The notes: generated by a model not told the origin, from the sequence alone. A DNA stretch of 64,000 bases from Deinococcus koreensis (GCF_002901445.1 NZ_PPPD01000001.1:2424501-2488500); one strand, 5' to 3'. Positions 47,068-58,247 are shown, counted from the stretch's first letter. Numbers and translations are program-made.

Positions 47068-48366
47068 ATGCGTTGCCTGCCGCGTTCCCGCCCCCCTGCT
47101 CCCCTGGCCCTGGCCGCCCTGTCCGGGCTGCTGGCCCTGCCTCACGGCGCGCAGGCCCTGAACGTCCGGGTGCTGGTCGCCGCGGCCCCGCAGCTCACGG
47201 TGGGGGTGCCCAGCCCCGCGGCGCCCGTCGGCCCCCTGGCCCGGGCCCTGCCCGCCTCGGCCCTGCCGGGCAGTGCGCTGGGCGCTCCGGCCGCGCTGCC
47301 GATGGCCGCCTGGACGGTCGGCGTGCTGGACGGCCGCCTGACGCTGAACGGTCAGGACGCCGGCGCTGCGGCGCTGTACCTGCCGCCCAGCCCCGGCAGC
47401 GTGGTCGAGGTCGCCGGCCGCCGCTACCGGGGCGGCGTGCAGCTGCGTGCCGAGGGCGGCGGCGTCCAGGCCATCAACGTGCTGGACATCGAGGACTACC
47501 TGCGCGGCGTGGTGCCGGCCGAGATGCCCGTGTCGTGGCCGGCGGCGGCGCTGGGCGCCCAGGCCGTCATCGCGCGTACCTACGTGGCGGCCCGCGTGAA
47601 TCCGGCGGCCCCCTACGACACCTGCGCTACCGAGAGCTGCCAGGTCTACCCCGGCCTGAGCGCCGAGAAACCCCAGTCGGACGCGGCGGTCAGCGCCACG
47701 CGCGCTCAGGTTCTCGCCTACGGGAACCGCCCGGCCCGCACCTATTTCAGCGCCGACTCCGGGGGCTACACCGCCTCCAGCGCCGAGGTCTGGGGCACCG
47801 AGCTGCCGTATCTGCCCGCGCAGGCCGACCCCTTCTCGGCCGGCAGCCCGCGCGCCCGCTGGCGGCTGGAGGTTTCCCCGGCCAGGGTGCAGGAGGTCGC
47901 GGCGCGCTACGGCCTGAAGCTCGGCCCCCTGCGGGACGTGGTGATCTCGCGCCTGAGCCCCTCGGGCCGGCCGCTGGAGATCACCCTGAGCGGCGCGTCG
48001 GGCAGCGGCAGCCTGAAGGGCGCGAATGCCGGCGGTTTCGTGCGCTCGCTGGGGGCGGCCAGCTCCCGCGTGACCCTGAGCGGCGCGGCCCTGGCCTCGG
48101 GCGGCCCGCTGCTGGTCGAGGGCAGCGGCGCCGGGCACGGTGTGGGCCTCTCGCAGTACGGCGCGCTGGGCCTGGCGCGGGCGGGCTACGACCACCTGCA
48201 CGTGCTCGGGTTCTACTACCCCGGCACCAGCCTGAGCGTGCTGGCGGGAAGGCGGCCGGGCGGGGCCACCCTGGCCGCCTTCCGTCCGCTGCCCCGCGTT
48301 CCCCAGGCCCCGGACGCTCCCCTGGCTGTGCAGAACGGCCAGCCGTCGCAGGGAGGCGGGCTGTGA
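47068..48366 (+). CDS. SpoIID/LytB-domain exported protein
   Basis: 432 aa. Signal peptide residues 1-29 (LALAALSGLLALPHGAQA). The SpoIID domain spans about 110-395: VLDIEDYLRGVVPAEMPVSWP, AALGAQAVIARTYVAAR, TCATESCQVYPG, FSADSGGYTASSAEVWG, and GAGHGVGLSQYGALGLARAG near the end. In sporulating Firmicutes SpoIID is a lytic transglycosylase and LytB an amidase enhancer; in this lineage it should be a wall-remodelling factor. ATG 47068 is chosen because the signal peptide begins there and TATACT precedes it. Overlaps the LptD-like gene (GTGA). Confidence 0.88.
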   Translation: MRCLPRSRPPAPLALAALSGLLALPHGAQALNVRVLVAAAPQLTVGVPSPAAPVGPLARALPASALPGSALGAPAALPMAAWTVGVLDGRLTLNGQDAGAAALYLPPSPGSVVEVAGRRYRGGVQLRAEGGGVQAINVLDIEDYLRGVVPAEMPVSWPAAALGAQAVIARTYVAARVNPAAPYDTCATESCQVYPGLSAEKPQSDAAVSATRAQVLAYGNRPARTYFSADSGGYTASSAEVWGTELPYLPAQADPFSAGSPRARWRLEVSPARVQEVAARYGLKLGPLRDVVISRLSPSGRPLEITLSGASGSGSLKGANAGGFVRSLGAASSRVTLSGAALASGGPLLVEGSGAGHGVGLSQYGALGLARAGYDHLHVLGFYYPGTSLSVLAGRRPGGATLAAFRPLPRVPQAPDAPLAVQNGQPSQGGGL

Positions 48367-51167
48367 GCCGCGCCCGCCGGCCCGGCCGGCTGCGGCGGCT
48401 GACCCACACGGCGCTGCTCACGCTGGGCCTGCTGGGCACGGGACTGGTGGGCGCGGCCGAGGCCCGCACAGTGCGGATCGTGAGCGCCGACACGCTGGAA
48501 CTGCGCCGCCTGGACGAGCAGGAACTGGTGGTCATCTCCGGCGAGAACGTGGAACTGCGGGTCGATGACGACGTCGTGCGCGCCAAACGGGTCGAGTTCA
48601 ACCGCACCCGCCGCACCCTGACGCTGGTCGGCGCGGCCACCTATCGCAGCGCCAAGGACGGCCAGGTGCTGGCCGGCGAGAACCTGGTGGTCGACCTGGG
48701 CGACGAGCAGGTCACCGGCCAGGACGTGCTGATCAGCGACGACGACCTGGAGATCCGCGGCCAGGAGATCGAGCGCATTCCGGGGCAGCTGCGCGCCACC
48801 GGGGGCTACTTCACCACCTGCGCGCGCTGCGGCCGCACGCCCAACGACTACGCCTTCCGCGCCGAGCGGCTGATCGTGTATCCTGGCGACCGGCTGGTGG
48901 CCTACCGCGCCCAGCTGCTGCTGGCCGACGTGCCCGTGCTGTTCCTGCCGGTGGTGGTGCTGCCCCTGAACGACCCCGAACGCCAGCCCCGGCTGCAGAT
49001 CGGCCAGGGCGCGCCCGACGGCCTGACAGTCGAGGCCGACCTGCCCTTTTCCATCGGGGCGAGCACGCTGGGCACCACGCTGATCCGCTACTACCAGAAC
49101 CGCAATCCCAGCGTGGGCTTCGGCGTGGCGCTGCGCTCCTACGCCCCGCTGCCCTTCGTCGACCGGGTGAACCTCTACACCCTGGTCAGCCCCCGCCCCT
49201 TCGTGGGCACGGTGCAGCAGGTCGGCGACGATCTGGATCTGGACTTCAGCGTGACCGGGCGCGTGCCCCTCTCGCTGGCCCTGCGCGACCTGGACTACAC
49301 CCTGAGCGTGACCCGGCGCGACATCGGCCGGCCGCTGACCGATCCCGAGCGGGGCGTGACGAGCGTGAATTTCGGGGCCAAGGTGGACTACCCGCTGTTC
49401 ACGGCCGAGCTGAACTACGTGGATCGCTACGGGCCGGCCCCCACCACGGGCCTGGGTACGCCCCTCAGAACCCCCGAGGTCGTCCTCGATCCCAAGCCGT
49501 ACACGCGCGGCAACTTCAGCGCCGACGTCCGCTTCAGCGCCGGGCGCTACACCGGCCAGAGCAACCCTCTGTCGCGCAGCGCCTCCGCGCAGGGCGTGAA
49601 CATCACCACCACCCGGCTGGAGGAGAGCCACACCCTGGCCTACACGGCGCAGCCCTGGCGGAACGCCGACCTGAGCCTGAGCAACACCTTCTCCGGGCGC
49701 TACTACGGCACCGGGGCGCGCACCGTGCAGCTGAACCTGGGCGCCCAGCTCACGCAGCGCTTCAACGTCACCAACACCCTGAGCGCCAGCGCCGGCTACT
49801 CGCGCACCGAGGGCACCAGTCCCTTCGCCTTCGACGCCGACGGCCGCAGCCCCCGCCGTATCAGCGCGCCGCTGGGCCTGACCCTGAGCACCGTGCCGGT
49901 CAGAGACGTGCGCTTCGGGGTCTCGTACACCCGTGACCTGTTCCTGACCCCCGATCAGCAGCGCCCGGCGACCTTCACGCTGGACGTGACCCGCGTGCCG
50001 CTGAACCTGAACTCGCAGCTCACCTACAACCCCCTGAGCAAGGAGCTGGAGAGCTTCTCGTACAGCGCCACCCTGAGCGATCCGCAGTCCGGCGCACGGA
50101 CGCTGGTGCCGGCGCAGCCCGCCCGACCTGCCAGCGCCGACACGCCCGCCGCGCCCGCCCGGGGGGCGTACTACTCGCGCTCCAGCCGCTGGCCCGCGCC
50201 GAACCTGACCCTCAGTGCCAACGGCTCCTACGCCCGCGCCACGGGGTTTGCGCCCTTCACGCTGCGCGCCACGGTCACCGGGGACGCCCGCACCAACTCC
50301 TTCTCGGTGTACGCCACCCACAACATCCAGAAGCCGCAGCTCGACGAGGTCGGAGTGACCATCAGCGCGTCCCCGACCCAGGACACGGTGCTCAACCCGG
50401 TCTCCTTCACGGCCTCCGAGAAGCTGTTCGTGCCCACCGGGCGGGTGGTCGGGGACGTCAAGATCATCTGGCGGAGCCGCTACCAGTTCTCGACCACACA
50501 CGACCTGCTGCTCACCCGCCCGGCCACCGCCACCGACAGCGGCACCGTGACCTACAGCGTGGGCACGGTGAGCGGCAGCGCGAATGCCTGGCAGGTCACC
50601 TACGGCGGCCCCTACGATCTGGTGCGTGGCGGCTTCACCCGCCCGACCCTCTCGGGCTCGCTGAGCGCCACCCGCCCGGATCAGCGGCTGGCCCTGAGCG
50701 CCGCCGTGAACGTGGCCGGGCTGGATCAGCCCCGCACCGAGCTGGCGCGCGCCGATCTGGACGCCAACTGGCAGTTCGGCAGCCGCGCCGCGCTCTCGGG
50801 CCGGGCGCTGTATACCCGCACCCGCAGCGGCACTTACCCGGCCGACGTGGCCACCGACACCCTGCAGCTCGACCCCGTGCGCTTCAGCGTGGGGATCGGG
50901 CGCCAGGGCGAGCGGCCCGGCGCCTACGTGACCGCCAGCCTGCGCCAGAGCTTTACCTGGGTGGACGGCGTGCGCCAGAACCCCACGCCCCTCTCGCCCG
51001 TGCTGGGCCTGACCATCGACCGCTGCTGCTGGGCGCTGCAGGCCGAGGCCGATCTGGGGCTCAAGCGCTACCGGCTGTCCGTCGGCCTGCCGGGTCAGAC
51101 CCAGTACCCACTGTTCGACCTGATCGGCACGGGCTTCGAAGTGCCGCTGCTGCCCACCCGCCCCTGA
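48363..51167 (+). CDS. lptD: LptD-family outer-membrane protein (OstA domain plus beta barrel)
   Basis: 934 aa. Signal peptide about 1-33. Residues about 38-160 form the OstA/LptA-like beta-jellyroll (GENVELRVDDDVVRAKRVEFN, VLAGENLVVDLG). The LptD landmark after it is GGYFTTCARCG with Cys153 and Cys156, followed by YAFRAERLIVYPGDRLVAYRA. A long strand-rich barrel with RYYQNRNPSVGFG leads to the C-terminal DRCCWALQAEADLGLKRY, where Cys888-Cys889 match the tandem cysteines of LptD. Known LptD delivers LPS to the surface. Deinococcus is reported to lack LPS, so the cargo here would be something else. Co-translated with the SpoIID-like gene. Confidence 0.82.
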   Translation: MSRARRPGRLRRLTHTALLTLGLLGTGLVGAAEARTVRIVSADTLELRRLDEQELVVISGENVELRVDDDVVRAKRVEFNRTRRTLTLVGAATYRSAKDGQVLAGENLVVDLGDEQVTGQDVLISDDDLEIRGQEIERIPGQLRATGGYFTTCARCGRTPNDYAFRAERLIVYPGDRLVAYRAQLLLADVPVLFLPVVVLPLNDPERQPRLQIGQGAPDGLTVEADLPFSIGASTLGTTLIRYYQNRNPSVGFGVALRSYAPLPFVDRVNLYTLVSPRPFVGTVQQVGDDLDLDFSVTGRVPLSLALRDLDYTLSVTRRDIGRPLTDPERGVTSVNFGAKVDYPLFTAELNYVDRYGPAPTTGLGTPLRTPEVVLDPKPYTRGNFSADVRFSAGRYTGQSNPLSRSASAQGVNITTTRLEESHTLAYTAQPWRNADLSLSNTFSGRYYGTGARTVQLNLGAQLTQRFNVTNTLSASAGYSRTEGTSPFAFDADGRSPRRISAPLGLTLSTVPVRDVRFGVSYTRDLFLTPDQQRPATFTLDVTRVPLNLNSQLTYNPLSKELESFSYSATLSDPQSGARTLVPAQPARPASADTPAAPARGAYYSRSSRWPAPNLTLSANGSYARATGFAPFTLRATVTGDARTNSFSVYATHNIQKPQLDEVGVTISASPTQDTVLNPVSFTASEKLFVPTGRVVGDVKIIWRSRYQFSTTHDLLLTRPATATDSGTVTYSVGTVSGSANAWQVTYGGPYDLVRGGFTRPTLSGSLSATRPDQRLALSAAVNVAGLDQPRTELARADLDANWQFGSRAALSGRALYTRTRSGTYPADVATDTLQLDPVRFSVGIGRQGERPGAYVTASLRQSFTWVDGVRQNPTPLSPVLGLTIDRCCWALQAEADLGLKRYRLSVGLPGQTQYPLFDLIGTGFEVPLLPTRP

Positions 51168-51183
51168 GCCCCCCCCGGCCCAG

Positions 51184-51235
51184 ACCACAGTTCACCCCAC
51201 AGCTCAGACCACAGCTCAGACCACAGCCCAGCCCG
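51184..51235 (+). repeat. Short tandem repeat (12-nt unit) upstream of lipoprotein gene
   Basis: CACAGCTCAGAC occurs twice in tandem, followed by CACAGCCCAG and preceded by degenerate copies. The AGCTCAG core is the same as in the nuo spacers. Confidence 0.65.
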
Positions 51236-51257
51236 CCCGTCCCGGAGGTTCCCGACC

Positions 51258-52307
51258 GTGAAACGAAGCGCCTTCCTGATCCTGCCCCTCCTGCTGGCGG
51301 CCTGCACCGGCACCGAGGAAGTGACCTCCACCCTGCGTCTGGCCGTCCTCACCAATGGGGGGGGGCTGCTGCGCGCGGTCACGCCGGAGGCCGACACCAG
51401 CGCCACGCCGGTCACCGACAACGGCAGCGCGGCCCTGACCGGCGGCGTGAGCCTGGACACCCTGCCCAGCGGGCGGCGCCTGGCCCTGACGGGCACAGGC
51501 GGCATCGAGAGCCGCAACACCGATCTGGCCGACCCGCAGCCCTTCGCTGCGCCGGGCTTCACGCCGGTCTGCCTGATCCAGACGGCGGCCAGCGCGGCCC
51601 GCGACCGTCTGCTGACCCTCAGCGCCTGCCCCAACGGCCCGCAGCAGCTCGCCCTGTACCGCGAGAACGGCACGCTGGTCTGGACGGCCACGCTGCCCCC
51701 CTACCTGCCCCCCAGCCCGGGCAGCGACACCCCGCCGATCCGGCTGGCGGTGCTCGGGGATGTCGGGCTGGTCGCGCGGCCCCGCGTGGGCGGCGGCAGT
51801 GAGGTGATGCGCGCCGCCCAGACCAGCGCCGGCGCCGCCCGCGCCGAGGTCAGCACGCCGCTCCCCACCCCGGCGCTGCGGGATCTGGCCCCCTACGCGG
51901 CGGGGGTCGTGGCCGCCACCGACAGCGGCGTGCAGCGCCTCAAGGCCAGCGGCGAGCCCGACGCCGCCACGACCATCGGGGCCTTCGGGCAGGGCCGGAT
52001 CGACCGGCTGTGGAGCGGCGCGGCCGGCACGCGTGCCCTGCTGGCCGCCTGGCGCAGCGACCAGCCCAGTGCCTCGGCCCAGCCCCTGCTGGTCTGGGAC
52101 GGCGTGGCCACGGGCGCCGCGACCGTCGATTCCCTGCGCGACCTGCGCGACCTGACCCTGGCCCCCGACGGCTTCCTGTACGCCCTGACCGGCACGACCC
52201 TGACCCGTTACGACACGGTGCCCGGCCTGAGCCAGGGCAACTGGCGCCCCCGCACCCTGCTCACCGGCCTGAACGACGCCCGCGCCGTGACCTGGCTGGT
52301 GCCGTAA
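51258..52307 (+). CDS. Lipoprotein of unknown function, possible beta-propeller
   Basis: 349 aa. Lipoprotein signal peptide MKRSAFLILPLLLAAC, Cys16. The rest is strand-rich with repeated short segments such as TLTRYDTV, VAATDSGVQRLKASGEPD and LTLAPDGFLYALTG that look like propeller blades. No family named. GTG 51258 has GGAGG 9 nt upstream. Downstream of the LptD-like gene in the same direction, separated by the 12-nt repeats. A role in the same envelope process is only a guess. Confidence 0.7.
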   Translation: MKRSAFLILPLLLAACTGTEEVTSTLRLAVLTNGGGLLRAVTPEADTSATPVTDNGSAALTGGVSLDTLPSGRRLALTGTGGIESRNTDLADPQPFAAPGFTPVCLIQTAASAARDRLLTLSACPNGPQQLALYRENGTLVWTATLPPYLPPSPGSDTPPIRLAVLGDVGLVARPRVGGGSEVMRAAQTSAGAARAEVSTPLPTPALRDLAPYAAGVVAATDSGVQRLKASGEPDAATTIGAFGQGRIDRLWSGAAGTRALLAAWRSDQPSASAQPLLVWDGVATGAATVDSLRDLRDLTLAPDGFLYALTGTTLTRYDTVPGLSQGNWRPRTLLTGLNDARAVTWLVP

Positions 52308-52338
52308 CCGCCCCAGGGCCAGTTCCAGCGGGGGTGGA

Positions 52339-53379
52339 TCAGACGCTGCCCGGGCCGCCCGATCCGCCCAGCAGGGCGAGCAGCAGGCTGGGCACGCCGC
52401 TCCTGAGGCCCAGCAGGGGCGCCCCTCCCCGCGCCAGGATCACCACCGACGCCCCGGACGCCGGGCAGAAGCCCAGGGCCGTGCGGGTGCCCCGCGCCAG
52501 CCCGTCGTGCCACCACACGGCCTGATCCGGTTGTCTGCCCGAGATGAACCAGCCCGGCGCCACGCCGCTCAGGTGCGGGGGCAGGCCGGGTGGGTGCCGG
52601 CGCCGTTGCCAGTGCTCTCCCGCCCGGCCGTCCAGATGGGCCTGTGCGAAGGCCAGCAGATCGGCCGCCGGGCCGAACAGTCCCCCCGCGCCGGCCAGCG
52701 GCCCGAAGCCGGTCAGGTTCCCGCCGCCCAGCAGGCTGACCGGGCTCACCACGTTCGCCGGGGGGCGCAGGGCCACGCCCAGGGCCAGTGGGCCGCTCAC
52801 GAAGCCTTCCAGGGCGCGGCCGTAGCCCGCCGCGCTGACCTCCTCGCCGGCGGCCTGGGCCAGCGCCAGGGCCAGCACGCCCACCCCGAGGTTCGAGTAC
52901 CCGAAGCGCGCCTGTGGCCCCGGCCTGGCCCAGCGCCGCGCACTGCCCAGCACGCCGGGCACGCTCAGCGGGCCGTAGGGGTCGGAGAAGCGGGTCATGG
53001 ACGTGAAGACCACGCGGGCCGGATGCGCGGGCAGGCCCGCCGTATGGGTGGCCAGGTTCAGGGCATTCAGGCCCGGGGGCAGCCTCCGCAGCGCCCCACC
53101 CAGCCGGGAGAGCGGCGCCTCCCATTCCAGCCGGCCAGCCCGCACCAGCGCGTCGGCCAGCGCCGCCGTGAAGGGCTTGGTCACGCTCGCCAGCTCGAAC
53201 ACGCCCCCAGCAGGCACGCCCCCCAGGCCCACGACCACCCGTCGTCCGACCCGCTGCACGCCCAGCACCCCGCCGCGCCGATAGACCGAGCGGGCCAGAC
53301 CCAGCAGGGGGCGGGTCTCCGTACCCAGTACCTCGGCCACCTCCTCCAGCGCCAGCTTCAACGGGTCTTTGCGGAACAT
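52339..53379 (-). CDS. Serine hydrolase, beta-lactamase/penicillin-binding fold
   Basis: 346 aa, no signal peptide, so probably cytoplasmic or non-classically exported. Class C-like catalytic motifs: Ser65-x-x-Lys68 (ELASVTKPF), Tyr161-Ser-Asn163 (FGYSNLGVG), and WWHDG near 290 in place of KTG or HTG. NLATHTAGLP is also typical. Family members are esterases, D-aminopeptidases or PBPs; no resistance function should be assumed. A TACCCT box lies 6 nt before the ATG. Convergent with the lipoprotein gene. Confidence 0.85.
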   Translation of the reverse strand: MFRKDPLKLALEEVAEVLGTETRPLLGLARSVYRRGGVLGVQRVGRRVVVGLGGVPAGGVFELASVTKPFTAALADALVRAGRLEWEAPLSRLGGALRRLPPGLNALNLATHTAGLPAHPARVVFTSMTRFSDPYGPLSVPGVLGSARRWARPGPQARFGYSNLGVGVLALALAQAAGEEVSAAGYGRALEGFVSGPLALGVALRPPANVVSPVSLLGGGNLTGFGPLAGAGGLFGPAADLLAFAQAHLDGRAGEHWQRRRHPPGLPPHLSGVAPGWFISGRQPDQAVWWHDGLARGTRTALGFCPASGASVVILARGGAPLLGLRSGVPSLLLALLGGSGGPGSV

Positions 53380-53385
53380 GGGGGC

Positions 53386-53391
53386 AGGGTA
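53386..53391 (-). promoter_or_regulatory. Leaderless -10 box for serine hydrolase
   Basis: TACCCT on the minus strand, 6 nt before ATG 53379. Confidence 0.5.
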
Positions 53392-53437
53392 GAGCGTCCA
53401 GGTCGGGCCCGTCGCTGGTGTCGGCGCCTCGCCTACC

Positions 53438-54409
53438 TCAGGGCAGGCGCAGCACCCACACGTTGCCGTCCTTCGCGCTCAGGTAGCTCACCCTCGTGCC
53501 GTCGGGGCTCACCGACCAGTCGCCCTGGCGCACCTGGTCGCCCAGGTCGCCCAGGGTCGTCCAGGCGCCCGTGCTCACGTCGTACTGCCGCAGGACGTGG
53601 GGGCCGCCGCCCGGTTGCAGGGGAATGAGCAGCACTCTCCGGGCGTCGCGCCAGCGGTAGGAACCGAAGGCCTGCAACTCGCGGGGCGCGCCCCCGGCCG
53701 TGTCCTGCAGCCACAGGCCGTTGCGGGCAGCCGAGTCGAAGGCCACCGTGTACATCACGCGCTTGCCGTCGGGGCTGGCGGCCACCGAGCGGAAGCCCAG
53801 GGCCGAGCGCAGGGTCTTGCGGGCGCCGGTCTGCACGTTCAGCGTGAACAGCTCGCGGTCACGGCCGCCCGCGCTGGCCTTGCCGCTCAGCAGCAGGGTC
53901 TGCTCGCTCAGCCAGGCGCTCGGCCCGCCGCCGTACACGGTCGCCACCTGGCGCGGGGCACCGAACACGTCGGCCACGTACACGCGGGTGGTGCGGCGGT
54001 CGAAGTTGCCGGTGGTGTCGCTGCGCGCGTAGGCCACCCGGGCCTCCGAGGGCGACCACACCACGTCGCCGCCCCGGGTGGGCAGGGTGAACGTCCGGCC
54101 GTCCGAGAGGCGCTGCAGGGTGGTGGCGTCGCCACTGCCGGGCCGCACTGCCCAGCGCAGGCGCGGCGAGTAGAAGGCCACGCTGGAGAAGCGCCGGGTC
54201 ACCGCTCCGCCCCCCGCCGGCACGCTGTAGATGCCGGTGCTGGCGCGGGCCGGGGGGCCGTCCAGAAAGAGCAGCGCCCGCGAATCCGGTGTCCAGACGG
54301 TGCCGGGGCAGCACGTGCCGCTCAGCACCGGCGCCGAGGGCAGCGTGGCGGCCTGGGCGGGCGGCAGGGTGCTCAGCACGGCGGCGACCAGCAGGGTGCG
54401 GGCCTTCAC
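53438..54409 (-). CDS. TolB-like WD40/PD40 beta-propeller protein, exported
   Basis: 323 aa. Signal peptide about 1-20 (LLVAAVLSTLPPAQA). PD40-type blades are visible: TVWTPDSRALLFLDG, DVVWSPSEARVAYARSD, SVAASPDGKRVMYTVAFD and DWSVSPDGTRVSYLSAKDGNVWVLRL. A CC pair near residue 33 precedes the first blade. Such propellers act as periplasmic scaffolds or sensors. The GTG start overlaps the stop of the M23 gene (GTGA), so the two work from one mRNA. Confidence 0.8.
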   Translation of the reverse strand: MKARTLLVAAVLSTLPPAQAATLPSAPVLSGTCCPGTVWTPDSRALLFLDGPPARASTGIYSVPAGGGAVTRRFSSVAFYSPRLRWAVRPGSGDATTLQRLSDGRTFTLPTRGGDVVWSPSEARVAYARSDTTGNFDRRTTRVYVADVFGAPRQVATVYGGGPSAWLSEQTLLLSGKASAGGRDRELFTLNVQTGARKTLRSALGFRSVAASPDGKRVMYTVAFDSAARNGLWLQDTAGGAPRELQAFGSYRWRDARRVLLIPLQPGGGPHVLRQYDVSTGAWTTLGDLGDQVRQGDWSVSPDGTRVSYLSAKDGNVWVLRLP

Positions 54410-55173
54410 CGCGCTCCTCCCGGCGCGGGCGGCCAGGGGCGCCGGAACTCGTTGAGCAGCGCGCCGCCCCGCCTCGCTTCGGGCTGGGTGTCCGGGGTCT
54501 GCCAGCGGCGCGGGGCGTCGAGGTCGTACTCGTAGCCCCGGCCGAAATTCCCGGCCAGCGCCAGCGAATCCCAGTCGGCGGCGATGTACGGCAGCGGGTT
54601 GAAAAAGCGCTGGTGCGAGCGGTCGCGCAGTTCCAGGTGCAGGTGCGGCGCGCTGACACAGGTGAACTGCGAGTCCCCGCTCTCCCCGATGACCTGCCCC
54701 CGCTTCACCGTCTGCCCGACCCGCAGGCTGGAGCGCACCCGCAGATGTCCGTACAGACTGCTCAGGTTCCCCGCGTGGTTGATCACCACGTTGTGCGGGG
54801 GGCTGCCGTGCGGGCCGTCGACCTCGGCCACCACGCCGTCCCCGATGGCCCGCACCGGGGTGCCGCAGGGCGCGCTGAAATCCAGCCCGGCGTGGATGCC
54901 CTGCAGGTTGCCGTAGGTGCTGCGGCGCTGGCGATACGCGCCCGTGGTGTTGCCGTAGCCCTGGCCCAGCAGCCAGGAATCCGGCCCCGGCGCCCCGGCG
55001 AAGGGCAGGCCGAACTGCCGCGCCGGCCGGGCGACGGCCCCGTCGGGCAGCGGGGCCGCGTAGTGGGCGGCGGCGACTCCGGCCAGCAGGGCACTTCCGG
55101 CGAGAATCGTCCCCAGTATCGCCCGCCGGGGTCGACCAGAGGGTGGCGGCACAGTGAGAGCCGATGCTGACAT
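54406..55173 (-). CDS. M23 family metallopeptidase, exported
   Basis: 255 aa. An N-terminal helix (about 18-36) is preceded by Arg-rich residues, giving a signal anchor. The LytM domain has His94-x3-Asp98 in GIHAGLDF and His177-x-His179 in HLHLE, the complete zinc and catalytic set, plus GTPVRAIGDGVVAEV and YGHLRVRSSLRVGQTVKRGQVIG. It should cut peptide cross-links of peptidoglycan. First of two genes with the propeller protein. Confidence 0.9.
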   Translation of the reverse strand: MSASALTVPPPSGRPRRAILGTILAGSALLAGVAAAHYAAPLPDGAVARPARQFGLPFAGAPGPDSWLLGQGYGNTTGAYRQRRSTYGNLQGIHAGLDFSAPCGTPVRAIGDGVVAEVDGPHGSPPHNVVINHAGNLSSLYGHLRVRSSLRVGQTVKRGQVIGESGDSQFTCVSAPHLHLELRDRSHQRFFNPLPYIAADWDSLALAGNFGRGYEYDLDAPRRWQTPDTQPEARRGGALLNEFRRPWPPAPGGAR

Positions 55174-55271
55174 AGCCGATGCTCACCCACCGGGGCGCCG
55201 AGAGGCGTGCCCCCGCCTACGGTTGCCGGCAGGGGGGCTTTGGCAATCCTCAATCTTCGCGGCGCCGGGTC

Positions 55272-55558
55272 GGAACCGGCCCCCGGGCAACCGCAAAGTC
55301 AGGGAAGTGGTGAGTACGATCACGTTGCGTCAACCCCTCTGCTCCGCAGCTCTCCGAGTCCCCTTAAAGGGAGTCAAGGGAAGACCCGACCCAAATGGTG
55401 TTCTTGGCTCCCCCCAACTCGCAGAGCCCGCAGGGAGGGAAGCTGGCACCGAAGATGACGGACTGGAACAGCGGCGGAGCAGTGGAGTTCGCCCACAGCC
55501 CAGGCAAACAGGGCGAAGCTTGCAACTTTGCGGTTGCCCTGCCGGAACCGGCCCCCGG
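55272..55558. repeat. Dispersed repeat copy 1 with 15-bp inverted and direct repeats
   Basis: A 15-bp direct repeat GGAACCGGCCCCCGG at 55272-55286 and 55544-55558 brackets a perfect 15-bp inverted repeat GGGCAACCGCAAAGT (55285-55299) / ACTTTGCGGTTGCCC (55525-55539). The interior matches copy 2 downstream of tRNA-Asp. No gene is seen between 55174 and 55598. Confidence 0.7.
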
Positions 55559-55559
55559 C

Positions 55560-55588
55560 TTGACTTCCCGCCCCCCGCCCCTTAGTCT
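55560..55588 (+). promoter_or_regulatory. Sigma-A type promoter of tRNA-Asp
   Basis: TTGACT (55560-55565), 17-nt spacer, TAGTCT (55583-55588). The expected start is 7-8 nt later, 2-4 nt before the tRNA. The best full promoter in the window. Confidence 0.75.
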
Positions 55589-55598
55589 CTTGTCCGCT

Positions 55599-55674
<76 letters not shown>

Positions 55675-55680
55675 GAGAAG

Positions 55681-55706
55681 AAGCGAGGTGAACGCCTCGC
55701 TTTTTT
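55681..55706 (+). terminator. Rho-independent terminator of tRNA-Asp
   Basis: Stem AGCGAGG / CCTCGCT with a 6-nt loop followed by six T, 7 nt after the tRNA CCA end. Confidence 0.9.
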
Positions 55707-55756
55707 CGTTGTGCAGGGCAGCGGGCAGCAGCAAGAAACCACAGTCAGCTGGGTGG

Positions 55757-55930
55757 TGGAGATGGTGACGCTGCAGGCGATCCCTCTGCTGTGCAGCTTT
55801 GCGAGTCTCCTGGGAAGGGAGGCAAGGAGAGCCCAACTGGCACGTTCTTGGCTCCCTTTGAGGGGAGCAGAATGAGAGCTTCGCCCACCGCCCAGACGTC
55901 GAGTCCCCAACCTGCGACTTTGCAGTCGTC
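55757..55930. repeat. Dispersed repeat copy 2
   Basis: Matches copy 1 across CCTCTGCT...GCAGCT, CGAGTC, an AGGGAG..CAAGG block, then GTTCTTGGCTCCC, and later TTCGCCCAC.GCCCAG and GACTTTGC. Divergence is substantial and about 50 nt present in copy 1 are missing. Confidence 0.65.
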
Positions 55931-56249
55931 CTGGAGCGCGAGCAGGGGGCATCCGTCTCCGGGTGGACGGCGCCGGTGCTGATGAGGTCGGTCGCTGACA
56001 GATGCGCTGTCCACGCCAGGGCTTGTGTGGACTCCGCAGCTTGGAAGGACGAGCGGTGCCCTCCCCACCGCCCGGCCGACGCTCCAGATCGGGCCTTTCT
56101 CACACTTCAACGGCAACCGGCATGACCACCAGGGGGCTGTCCATGCCGTATCATTTGCGCCGGTTTCGCACGGCGTCCGTTGAGTGCCCACAGCTCTCCG
56201 AACCCCGCGCACGGCGAGCCTATCCCCAAGTCGGAGGAGGACGCCCGAA
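55931..56249 (+). promoter_or_regulatory. Upstream region of speA
   Basis: No gene supported. TATCAT (56149-56154) is a possible -10 box without a clear -35, and GGAGGAGG (56233-56240) is the speA Shine-Dalgarno. Confidence 0.35.
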
Positions 56250-58172
<1,923 letters not shown>

Positions 58173-58247
58173 GCGTCTGCCCGTGCGGGCGGGGTGGAAC
58201 CGAAACCCAGCCCGCTGATGCCCAACCTCATTCTCTTGAGCACAGGA

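Noticed and set aside
48216..51188. A 990-codon minus-strand frame opposite the LptD-like gene
   Set aside because: Composition (Gly/Ala/His/Gln/Val) is typical of antisense frames; the plus strand has a signal peptide and conserved LptD motifs.
52339..53379. Antibiotic-resistance beta-lactamase
   Set aside because: The fold and SxxK/YxN motifs are shared by many esterases and peptidases; there is no signal peptide and the KTG motif is replaced by WWHDG.
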